This document shows, piece by piece, positions 52,009 to 58,965 of a stretch of 59,511 nt of DNA. The position numbers and the translations under genes were made by a program. The DNA is taken from IMG/VR virus record IMGVR_UViG_3300003332_000138, positions 1 to 59,511 of that record; one strand, 5' to 3'. Source of the stretch: a virus. The notes under the pieces are model-generated. The model searched no databases and was not told where the DNA came from. It saw only the letters and a list, made by a program, of their open reading frames with translations. Numbering within the stretch: position 1 is the stretch's first letter; every line of letters begins with the position of its first letter.

Positions 52009-53544
52009 ATGGGCGTTATAATCGACCACACAAATTACCATCTCTACCTTAAGCAATCAACGCAACCGAGATCAGGGACCCCTGACGGTAACTGGTATTA
52101 CGACAAGGCAAACGATATCATCGAGCTTATTGGTGTTGATGAGTTAGCAACGTTTGACCACACTGGAATGGGCGGTGGCGCATCAGATGCTAATCAGCTT
52201 ACAAACGCTGATGGTATCACTCTGCGTGGAATGTATAACTTTGATAACCAGGAGCGTGTAATTGATGAAACATTGCGCCAATTTCTTCGTGGTACCAGTG
52301 GTACTTATCGATTTGCTGGTGCTTTCAACTTTATCAATGGCGTTAAACTTGATGACACTGTCCTTGGAGATGGCTCTACCGACAGGAATAAGATTCGTGG
52401 TTCTGGATGGATTGAATATGCAGACACCCAGAATGGTAAGACTGATGTTGATCGTATTTATCACGGTATGCTTTCCCTTGTAGAAATTCAAGCGACTACA
52501 GTATCAAGGGTTGCCCTTGTTGCCAATATTCTTGAGGCTACATTGCAAGCGGCTACATGGCTTGACTTTAACCGTCAAGGGCCAATAGATGAAGCAATCC
52601 AAGTTTACGGTGATACTACTTATGGTGATGCTACCGCTGGTGACTTTGATGACACATCATCTATCGCTGTTATTCGTACTCGTAGTTGGGGGTACAACCC
52701 TGGAGAGACAACATCAACACTTACCAAGATCACAGAGTTTTCTGGTTTCTCTGCCGGTTATGGTGTGGGCGAATCTCTTAACCCTGCAAACACATATACC
52801 CTCGCAGATGTCTTTGGTGGCGCACAGATTGCACCATGGACGGGTATGTCGCTCGTTAAAGATACCCCGACAACAAAAACAGGGTTTAATGAGGCTGATG
52901 GTGATTTTACTTGGATCTTGCTGAACACTGGCGGTGGTACTGCGAAAGAGTGTGCAGCATTTCTTGATGCTCTTACCCTGCAAAACTTAGACATTGATGA
53001 CGGTACTGGTTCTTACGATGGGCAGAAAGGTAGAGTTTGGTATCAAAGAGATGCTGATGGCCTTATCGTCACAATATCAGCAGAAGGTGAGGGCCTATTT
53101 ATTGATGGGCTATCGACTGCTGAAAAACAGAATGTCATTCTTACTGATGATGCTGCTTCCGAAAAAACATACCCATTCTTTCCAGAAGGAAAAATAGATC
53201 CAGGCGCTCCAGCCATTGCTGACGCCAATGCTTGGTTTCAGGTCTATTATACTGATGGTGCTGCTGATGCTGACTTTGACAAAGCTGGTGCTGTAACCGT
53301 AAGGGACTCTGGCGGTAGTGACGTAAAAGGCAATGTGTTAGCCGAGCAGGTTGGCGGATATATTAGTTTTCCATATGCCTACGATACAGATACCGACGCA
53401 GGACTGTCTGCCGGGGTAGATAAGGAAATGGTTTGCGTGGTTGAGGGTAAAGGCGGTGCGGCACAGGCCATCACCTATTTCACAATGAAACGTGAAACAA
53501 CAATAGCCATTCCCTGCGCTCCTCTGGCTGATTTGAACGCTTAA
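52009..53544 (+). CDS. Tail-tip or fibre protein, unknown
   Basis: A 511-residue beta-rich protein with AGGAG upstream. The middle has Gly/Asp/Thr-rich strands and the C-terminal ~120 residues (WFQVYYTDGAADADFDKAG) look like a separate beta-sandwich domain. It begins GVIIDHTNYHLYLKQ, resembling the N-terminus of the next gene (YDGAARRIYLKQG), so the two may share a mounting domain. Structural role by context. Confidence 0.6.
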   Translation: MGVIIDHTNYHLYLKQSTQPRSGTPDGNWYYDKANDIIELIGVDELATFDHTGMGGGASDANQLTNADGITLRGMYNFDNQERVIDETLRQFLRGTSGTYRFAGAFNFINGVKLDDTVLGDGSTDRNKIRGSGWIEYADTQNGKTDVDRIYHGMLSLVEIQATTVSRVALVANILEATLQAATWLDFNRQGPIDEAIQVYGDTTYGDATAGDFDDTSSIAVIRTRSWGYNPGETTSTLTKITEFSGFSAGYGVGESLNPANTYTLADVFGGAQIAPWTGMSLVKDTPTTKTGFNEADGDFTWILLNTGGGTAKECAAFLDALTLQNLDIDDGTGSYDGQKGRVWYQRDADGLIVTISAEGEGLFIDGLSTAEKQNVILTDDAASEKTYPFFPEGKIDPGAPAIADANAWFQVYYTDGAADADFDKAGAVTVRDSGGSDVKGNVLAEQVGGYISFPYAYDTDTDAGLSAGVDKEMVCVVEGKGGAAQAITYFTMKRETTIAIPCAPLADLNA

Positions 53545-53546
53545 CA

Positions 53547-54890
53547 ATGAGCGTTGCAGTCCCAGTAGTAGAATCATACGATGGCGCAGCGAGGCGCATC
53601 TATCTCAAACAAGGGGTGGATGCGTTCCACTGGGTAGAAGATATTTATCGTGAATACATCAATGAACGTGCCACTGTTGAGGATTATCAGAAGTGGTTCC
53701 CTATGTTGAAGTGTTCCGGGAACGAACCTAAAGGTGGGGGAAAATTCACCCCTAGGTATGTAACCATGATTAATGGTTGCAGGGTGATTCCATACGATGA
53801 AAACATTCTCATAACTGTCACGGGCGAAGCGATCACTGATAACGCAGACGTTGACCCTGATCCTTTTGATACTTCTTCAAGAACCCAACCGTTAAAACTC
53901 TACATAACCCCACCAGCTGCCGAGATCGTAAGAGATGTTGAAGCACTTGAGGCCATCGAGGCCATGTCGTTCGACAGGTGTGTCACTATTGATATTCATC
54001 ACGGACTATCAGGCACAGCATACCCGGCAGGAAATACTGAATACTTTTCAAACAACATGACTGACGGCCTCCAGATAGCGATCAATCGGAGGATCCACAA
54101 ATTCTGTATTCAGCACGACATTGAACTTGGTGCTGAATCACAGGTGCCTAGCTACAAATTCGAGGGCCTTGATGCCCTGAACACTTTAATCAATGTCCTT
54201 GATGCTGCTGATGTCGCAGGGTGTCAATTCGCGAAGGTAACTTTGTCTGGAATACTTGATGGGCTTGCCCTTGTTGAAGACTCCAGACTGTTGAACGTAA
54301 ATAGCATAAACGGCATTGCACACAACTGCCAAGTTGAACCAGGAACCTTGGTCTTGGCTCCTGGGGTATTCCATCTCCTTGATAGTAACTCAGGGCTTCC
54401 TGGGCTTGATGCTCCTCATATTGATTTTGACGGATCAGGGGCAAGTTTTGGGGCAAGGGGATTTGATGGTGGTTTAGTTCTTGAGAACAAGAATGGACCA
54501 GAGGCTGCGAGTATAGATCTTGCTTCCGGCCAAGTCAAAATAGACATGGCCACTGTTACCAACGGTACCATTGTTATTCGTGGTGATGGGAAATGTGTTG
54601 ACTTGGCGACTGGTGAGCATATCTGGACCGGAGTTTACGGAGACTTAATCATTGTAAATGAGACAAACTCTCCAGACTCCATCTCAAGGGCAGTTTGGTC
54701 AACAGAGATCGAGACAGGGTACATTGCTGCAGAGATTCTTAGGCTGATGTCGGCTGCACTTGCCGGTCAAATTTCAGGAGCAGCAGGGACAGAGATAATA
54801 ATAAAAGACATCAATGGCCTTGTGAACAGGATAACGGCAACAGTTGATGAGAACGGTAACCGGTCATCGCTTGTTCTGGATGTTGACTGA
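53547..54890 (+). CDS. Tail-associated structural protein
   Basis: A 447-residue protein. An N-terminal mounting-like part (~1-75) with WVEDIYREYINERATVEDYQ and a CSGNEPKGGGKFTPRYV strand is common in phage tail-tip genes. A middle helical part and a Gly/Asp-rich strand region follow. The C-terminal ~60 residues resemble trailing segments of phage tail proteins that carry a NRITATVDENGNR motif. It overlaps the next small gene by one base. Confidence 0.6.
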   Translation: MSVAVPVVESYDGAARRIYLKQGVDAFHWVEDIYREYINERATVEDYQKWFPMLKCSGNEPKGGGKFTPRYVTMINGCRVIPYDENILITVTGEAITDNADVDPDPFDTSSRTQPLKLYITPPAAEIVRDVEALEAIEAMSFDRCVTIDIHHGLSGTAYPAGNTEYFSNNMTDGLQIAINRRIHKFCIQHDIELGAESQVPSYKFEGLDALNTLINVLDAADVAGCQFAKVTLSGILDGLALVEDSRLLNVNSINGIAHNCQVEPGTLVLAPGVFHLLDSNSGLPGLDAPHIDFDGSGASFGARGFDGGLVLENKNGPEAASIDLASGQVKIDMATVTNGTIVIRGDGKCVDLATGEHIWTGVYGDLIIVNETNSPDSISRAVWSTEIETGYIAAEILRLMSAALAGQISGAAGTEIIIKDINGLVNRITATVDENGNRSSLVLDVD

Positions 54891-55054
54891 TGTTCCCTGG
54901 TAGATATTTCGGAAAAAGGTATTTCCCAGGAAAGTACTTCCCACCAAACGGTGTGGTTGCAAAAATTCTGGTCACGTTGTCAGGGCCTATAAAAAAAGCA
55001 GCTCACGTTCTGGCCTTCATCAAAAAACTGCCAGAAAAAGGGTTCAAGCGATGA
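54890..55054 (+). CDS. Small FPGRYFGKRYFPG-type protein
   Basis: A 54-residue basic protein with the repeated aromatic motif FPGRYFGKRYFPGKYFPP at its N-terminus, a pattern seen in small phage proteins next to tail-tip genes. The rest is a hydrophobic-basic helix. It overlaps the preceding stop and the following start (ATGA). Function unknown. Confidence 0.7.
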   Translation: MFPGRYFGKRYFPGKYFPPNGVVAKILVTLSGPIKKAAHVLAFIKKLPEKGFKR

Positions 55055-55185
55055 AAAGAGAGATGCCTGTTGTCCAGGTGAAAAAAGATGCGCCTGTTAA
55101 CAATGTTAAACATTTGACAACATTGTTAACCATCCAGAAAGAGCAGCCAGTTTTGGCGTTTAAGGAGGTTAGGCCATGGGCTTAA
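55051..55185 (+). CDS. Small basic protein (44 residues)
   Basis: A 44-residue protein in ATGA overlap with the preceding gene and overlapping the next start by ten bases. It contains a strong palindrome (55096-55130) in its coding sequence. No family recognised. Coupling on both sides supports it being translated. Confidence 0.5.
   Translation: MKREMPVVQVKKDAPVNNVKHLTTLLTIQKEQPVLAFKEVRPWA
55096..55130. repeat. Perfect 12-base inverted repeat inside a small gene
   Basis: GTTAACAATGTT (55096-55107) and AACATTGTTAAC (55119-55130) form a perfect 12-base-pair stem with an 11-base loop. It is AT-rich, and lies in the coding region of the 44-residue gene. It could be an operator, a processing hairpin, or a target site. 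Confidence 0.8.
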
Positions 55186-55529
55186 CAGCAACAGAAAAGC
55201 AAGGGTTTGAATCATATTTTATTCATGGTGATTTTTCCGAAGTAATGGAAACCGGCGAAACGATTGATGTCGGGAATTCCACTGTCACTGTTCTTGATGC
55301 TGGAGAATATGACATTAGCACCAATCCTCCTACTGAGATCACTGCTCCAGAAGATGCGACAGACACAGTAACTGACCAGGGTACCATTGCTGCTGACGGG
55401 ATGAAACTAAAAGTAAGGATAAGAGGTGGTGATGAGGCTGGTAGCCCGTACCATATAACATTTAGAATTGTCACGTCCATTGGGAATAAGTGGGAAGTTG
55501 ACGGCCAGATAAAGATCAAGGAGAAGTAA
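55176..55529 (+). CDS. Tail or virion protein, unknown
   Basis: A 117-residue acidic, beta-rich protein with GGAGG upstream. It resembles small phage beta-sandwich proteins encoded after the fibre genes (GNSTVTVLDAGEYDIS, KVRIRGGDEAGSPYHITFR). Its stop overlaps the next start. Confidence 0.5.
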   Translation: MGLTATEKQGFESYFIHGDFSEVMETGETIDVGNSTVTVLDAGEYDISTNPPTEITAPEDATDTVTDQGTIAADGMKLKVRIRGGDEAGSPYHITFRIVTSIGNKWEVDGQIKIKEK

Positions 55530-56002
55530 TGAACATCCCACCGTGGCTAATAGAGCTAACCCTTATTGGAATTGGAGTTTTCGTCTTTTATCTGTACAGA
55601 CGTAATGACCAAATCCTTGAGAAAAACAAGGCAGAGGCAGCAACTCTTATCGCTGAAAATAAAGCAGCCGATGCAGAGGCGAGAAAGGAGATAAGGGAAG
55701 AGATGAAAGAACTAAAAGCGGAACTTCATTCCAGGGTTAGTAACTCTGAAGAAAAACTCCTGGCAGCAATAGAAAAGATACCTGACAATATGGTATCGAC
55801 AGTGCGCTGTGATGGGGATCAGAAGGTCTGGGGTGTTCGTTTTGAGAGTCTTGTGAAATCTATTGAGGTTGCTGGTGAGACAAGGGCAAAAGCCGATTTG
55901 GCGACTCATTCAGCATTTGAAGAAACATTACTTAAAGTGGTCACCGAGGTTAAGCAACTCGCTGACTGTGTAACTAATTTAGCAAATAAAAAGGAGTGTT
56001 GA
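55529..56002 (+). CDS. Inner-membrane-anchored coiled-coil protein
   Basis: A 157-residue protein with one N-terminal membrane segment (LIELTLIGIGVFVFYLYRR, ~6-24) and a long charged coiled coil, with N-terminus out or in undetermined. It resembles i-spanins in size and layout (N-terminal anchor, periplasmic coiled coil). The lipoprotein gene directly follows, as o-spanins often follow i-spanins. It could alternatively be a holin-associated protein. Confidence 0.55.
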   Translation: MNIPPWLIELTLIGIGVFVFYLYRRNDQILEKNKAEAATLIAENKAADAEARKEIREEMKELKAELHSRVSNSEEKLLAAIEKIPDNMVSTVRCDGDQKVWGVRFESLVKSIEVAGETRAKADLATHSAFEETLLKVVTEVKQLADCVTNLANKKEC

Positions 56003-56004
56003 TT

Positions 56005-56580
56005 ATGTGGAAAAGAATTTGTTACCTGATGGTTTGTTTGAGTCTATTCGGGTTGAGTGGATGTGGAAGCATGTTTTCTTCACGGGGTGCTGAGAACACT
56101 ATGGTGGTAGCTTCTCCAGCCTTTGAAGGGTTGAACGAAAACCAGGAAGCATTTGGTTACCTATCTGATGAGTTTAGAGAGAATAACTCATTTACCGACA
56201 AAGAAAGTCAAACCCTTATCCAAGCTGAAGGTGCTTTACTAAGTGAGTTTACTTATCTCCAAGAGATAACCACAGTAGCAGGGTCTGTTCCATATTATGA
56301 ATATGTTGCGGCCTATAAACGGATTAAGCGTAACGTTAAAATCATGGGAACAATCCTTGATGCTTATATCCAAAAGTACCCACGATCCACTCAGATTATT
56401 TACTCAATGACAAGAGGAAACATTGCTTATCTATTCCATGTCATGAATACGTCCATATACACTGCTGACGAAGAAATTTCAGGTAGAGAAGCGTCTACTG
56501 TGGTAACTCAGTTCTCGCAACTCTATAAAGCAGTAAAGCCCTTGATATCAACGGCTACTGTTGCTGCTACTGTTCTGTAG
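56005..56580 (+). CDS. Lipoprotein
   Basis: A 191-residue lipoprotein: a hydrophobic leader with lipobox LFGLSGC and the +2 Gly, so probably sorted to the outer membrane. It has AAGGAG upstream of an ATG at 56005. The mature part is helical. As it follows a membrane-anchored coiled-coil protein, it may be the outer-membrane partner of a spanin pair, although it is longer than usual o-spanins. Confidence 0.7.
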   Translation: MWKRICYLMVCLSLFGLSGCGSMFSSRGAENTMVVASPAFEGLNENQEAFGYLSDEFRENNSFTDKESQTLIQAEGALLSEFTYLQEITTVAGSVPYYEYVAAYKRIKRNVKIMGTILDAYIQKYPRSTQIIYSMTRGNIAYLFHVMNTSIYTADEEISGREASTVVTQFSQLYKAVKPLISTATVAATVL

Positions 56581-56587
56581 GTGAGTT

Positions 56588-57310
56588 ATGAAAACAATAC
56601 TTTCAATTATCATATTTGTTTTTATCCATAGCGGGGCATTTGCTGCTGTAGTCTGCATAGATTCCAGCAAGGCTATAACCCTACTTCCCGAACTACTGAG
56701 CGAAATTGCCTCTGATGAATGCGGTGGTACTACTGTTCCTATTCCCCCTGTCATCATCACACCCACGGCGGAAAAACCTGTTAAGTATTTGACAGATTAT
56801 AAATGGGAAGACAGTAATGAAGTGGTGCCAGGGAAGGCTATACTCCTCCCACCAAAATCATTAACAGGGAGTATCTTACGAACGTCTGTCAATGATGAGG
56901 AGATGAAGTTCCACTCTGTTTGGAGAAGTGGTGTAGAAATATGGTATGCCACTCACAATATTGCCCATTATGGAAAGGCAAGTCTTGAGGTAGAAACAAC
57001 CGAGACAATATACAGAACAAAGTCGGATGATCCTCCTCCAGCTTCTGCAAGAGAAGAGTTAATATACTGGGGTAGACATAATGGGGATCGCCCTACGTGG
57101 TACGGTAATCCTATAACTAAGCGAATGGATAAGTATCCAAGTGTACTTCGTGTGATTGTTCCAGGATGCCTTGATACGACAATAACTCATGACGGGAGAC
57201 GTAAGGTAGAGGGTGGCCTGATTGTAAAGCAGAGTGACGTTCCAGGTAGAGGGTTAGCCGTCATCTATAGCTCATCATGCAAATCTAAGAAAGCGTACTT
57301 GGACTATTGA
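56588..57310 (+). CDS. Exported protein of unknown function
   Basis: A 240-residue protein with a signal peptide (hydrophobic ~4-16, cleavage after AFA near residue 19). The mature part is basic in places, has few Cys (CID, ECGG, GCLD, SCKSKK) and a Pro-rich spacer (TVPIPPVIITPTAEKP). It lies in the lysis region, so a periplasmic or cell-wall role is possible. Confidence 0.6.
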   Translation: MKTILSIIIFVFIHSGAFAAVVCIDSSKAITLLPELLSEIASDECGGTTVPIPPVIITPTAEKPVKYLTDYKWEDSNEVVPGKAILLPPKSLTGSILRTSVNDEEMKFHSVWRSGVEIWYATHNIAHYGKASLEVETTETIYRTKSDDPPPASAREELIYWGRHNGDRPTWYGNPITKRMDKYPSVLRVIVPGCLDTTITHDGRRKVEGGLIVKQSDVPGRGLAVIYSSSCKSKKAYLDY

Positions 57311-57311
57311 T

Positions 57312-57413
57312 ATGAAGTCACTTATTACCATCCCCTTACTGATCATATTGGCCATAGGTGTCATACTCATTGCTGTAGTGTTTAAGCTTGTTGACTGGGG
57401 AGTTGAAGCATGA
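57312..57413 (+). CDS. Small single-span membrane protein, possible holin
   Basis: A 33-residue protein with one strong hydrophobic segment (TIPLLIILAIGVILIAVVFK) and a short charged tail. It starts two bases after the previous stop and overlaps the phospholipase-like gene by ATGA. Its size and place make it a holin or pinholin candidate, but class cannot be proven from one segment. Confidence 0.5.
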   Translation: MKSLITIPLLIILAIGVILIAVVFKLVDWGVEA

Positions 57414-57841
57414 AATTAAAGTTTATTACTTATCGTGGAGTTCGCTACCTAGCCCCAACGCCATTTGACTTCTGTTATGAAGAAATAGAGGACTATGAGT
57501 CCTTCTGTGGAGCTGGCAAGGGTATAGGAGACCGTGCCGTGCCTGAGAACATTGGCGGCAAGAAGTGTTCTCACATCTGCCACATACATGACTTTTGCTG
57601 GTTCATAGCAATGAACTCAGTCCTTGATTTTATGATAAGTAATGCTGTTTTTATGTACAACTTCACAGTGTACCTTTTCCATAAAGTTGGTTTTTTCACT
57701 GGGGCATGGATGGTGGCCAAGGTCCTGCTGTACGTGGGATCAGTGTCCACTGTCGGGTATAGGATATTTAAGAATTTGAAACGGGAACAGTATGAAGATT
57801 TTGAAAATTTTAAGAAGTCTTTTGCCTCAACGGGGAGCTAA
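57410..57841 (+). CDS. Phospholipase A2-like membrane protein
   Basis: A 143-residue protein. The segment FCGAGKGIGDRAVPENIG (~32-49) is followed by CSHICHIHDFC (~53-63). This fits the phospholipase A2 signature of a Gly-rich calcium loop followed by a C-x-x-x-H-D-x-C catalytic helix; H60 and D61 are the likely dyad. The C-terminal half has two or so membrane-like stretches (~70-118). A related phage family shares the IHDW/IHDF core. It lies between the holin-like gene and the endolysin, suggesting a lysis or envelope-damage role. Confidence 0.7.
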   Translation: MKLKFITYRGVRYLAPTPFDFCYEEIEDYESFCGAGKGIGDRAVPENIGGKKCSHICHIHDFCWFIAMNSVLDFMISNAVFMYNFTVYLFHKVGFFTGAWMVAKVLLYVGSVSTVGYRIFKNLKREQYEDFENFKKSFASTGS

Positions 57842-57950
57842 GGTTATTCCAGCTGTTGAGATGAAATTGCGTATAAAGGACATGGAAGAGCGCATTGCTC
57901 TCAGTAAAAATAAAAAAAAGGATAATGATAATGGTAAGAGCAAAATTTAA
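57792..57950 (+). CDS. Small basic protein overlapping both neighbours
   Basis: A 52-residue basic helical protein starting inside the phospholipase-like gene in another frame (50-base overlap) and ending 20 bases inside the next gene. GGGAA lies upstream. It has an amphipathic N-terminal helix (MKILKILRSLLP). Nested small genes are typical of lysis cassettes, but this one could be a chance frame. Confidence 0.45.
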   Translation: MKILKILRSLLPQRGAKVIPAVEMKLRIKDMEERIALSKNKKKDNDNGKSKI

Positions 57951-58155
57951 GGTTGGTATTGTGAGTCACCTTGAGCATGGTGGTGAGGTTGTCCTGGAGG
58001 CGGTTACTTGCGGTTCAGAAGAAAATAAAAAATTCTGGAAATATACTCCTGCAGGACATTTAAAAATGCATATCGATAATCCAGAGGCTATGGCACAATT
58101 CAAGCCCGGGCAGGAATTTTATCTTGACCTGACACCAGCTCCTATCGGTGACTGA
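57931..58155 (+). CDS. Hypothetical protein beside the endolysin
   Basis: A 74-residue protein with AAGGAT upstream. It has a beta-rich pattern (RAKFKVGIVSHLEHGGEVVL, NKKFWKYTPAGHLKMHI) and matches a small phage family encoded next to GH108 endolysins. Two bases separate it from the endolysin gene. Confidence 0.6.
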   Translation: MVRAKFKVGIVSHLEHGGEVVLEAVTCGSEENKKFWKYTPAGHLKMHIDNPEAMAQFKPGQEFYLDLTPAPIGD

Positions 58156-58156
58156 A

Positions 58157-58753
58157 ATGACAGATGGTGAGGGATTCTTCAAAGATGCCTTAATGCGAAC
58201 CCTGGACATTGAGGGACTCTACTCAGACAACCCTCTTGACCCAGGAGGCGAAACCTTTATGGGGATCTCCAGGTATTGGCATCCTTCATGGATAGGGTGG
58301 GAAGTGCTCGACATATATGGCTACAGCGTTCTTCCTGAAGGTATGCGAGCAAACTTGCACCGCATGGTAGAAGATTTCTATAAATTTAATTTCTGGGATC
58401 GCCTGCAGGGGGAGAAACTTGCTAAGTTTTCTGAAGCTATTGCGGAAAAAGTTTTCGATACAGCGGTGAATCTATCTGTAACTGACTCAATAAAATGGCT
58501 ACAGGAAGCGCTTAATCTTTTAAACCGCAATACAGAATCATACCCTGACATGGTAGTTGATGGTCGTATCGGGAAAATAACAGTAGGCACCTTGGAAAGA
58601 TATTTAATCACTCGCCCAGGATCCCCAGAGCAAAATGAAAATCGATTATTGAAGGTGTTTGGTATTTTACAGGGCTATCACTATGTTCAAGAAATGAGAA
58701 AGTACCCTGAGAAGGAAATATTCAGAGGTTGGTTTGATAGGGCTGCTTCTTGA
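58157..58753 (+). CDS. GH108 endolysin (N-acetylmuramidase)
   Basis: A 198-residue peptidoglycan hydrolase. The N-terminal GH108 domain has the signature IEGLYSDNPLDPGGETFMGIS (catalytic Glu ~19), normally written EGGYxxxPxDxGGxT. Its second Gly is Leu here, a conservative exchange at a non-catalytic position. Residues ~95-160 match the PG_binding_3 domain (DTAVNLSVTDSIKWLQEALN and DGRIGKITV). No signal peptide, so it relies on a holin. It is the last phage gene in the window. Confidence 0.92.
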   Translation: MTDGEGFFKDALMRTLDIEGLYSDNPLDPGGETFMGISRYWHPSWIGWEVLDIYGYSVLPEGMRANLHRMVEDFYKFNFWDRLQGEKLAKFSEAIAEKVFDTAVNLSVTDSIKWLQEALNLLNRNTESYPDMVVDGRIGKITVGTLERYLITRPGSPEQNENRLLKVFGILQGYHYVQEMRKYPEKEIFRGWFDRAAS

Positions 58754-58759
58754 AATACA

Positions 58760-58787
58760 CGCAACAAATCCGCAACCCATACGCAAC
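58760..58787. repeat. CGCAAC triple repeat, 11-base period, beside tRNA-Glu
   Basis: CGCAAC at 58760, 58771 and 58782, spaced by exactly 11 bases. The group lies about 50 bases from the 3' end of tRNA-Glu at the likely prophage right end. Regularly spaced short repeats near a tRNA end resemble the arm-type binding sites of tyrosine integrases. Confidence 0.6.
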
Positions 58788-58797
58788 CAAAACTAAA

Positions 58798-58829
58798 ACA
58801 GCCACTCAGAAAATGTCCTAAGTGGCTGT
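58798..58829 (-). terminator. Terminator for tRNA-Glu
   Basis: A 9-base stem ACAGCCACT/AGTGGCTGT with a 14-base loop. On the minus strand it is followed by TTTAGTTTTGG, so it terminates the tRNA transcript. If the prophage ends at the tRNA 3' end, this terminator is phage-borne and replaces the host's own. Confidence 0.75.
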
Positions 58830-58836
58830 AATCGTT

Positions 58837-58911
58837 TGGTGACCCCAAGGGGAATCGAACCCCTGTTCCCGGCGTGAGAGGCCGGTGTCCTGACCGCTAG
58901 ACGATGGGGCC
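58837..58911 (-). tRNA. tRNA-Glu (anticodon CTC)
   Basis: On the minus strand a complete 75-base cloverleaf: acceptor GGCCCCA pairs with TGGGGTC (one G-U), anticodon stem CCGGC/GCCGG with loop CTCTCAC (anticodon CTC), T-loop GTTCGATTC, and an encoded CCA at the 3' end. Its 3' end faces the phage, the usual orientation of an integration site. Confidence 0.96.
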
Positions 58912-58965
58912 ATGATAGAGAGCGTTTTTACCTGTTTGGCTGAAACTTGTCAAGCTTTAGTTCCA

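Noticed and set aside
54190-54456. Antisense frames opposite tail and structural genes, for example 54190-54456 and 36100-36534
   Set aside because: They mirror coding periodicity of the sense genes, lack ribosome sites and promoters, and have low-complexity His/Gln/Ser-rich translations.
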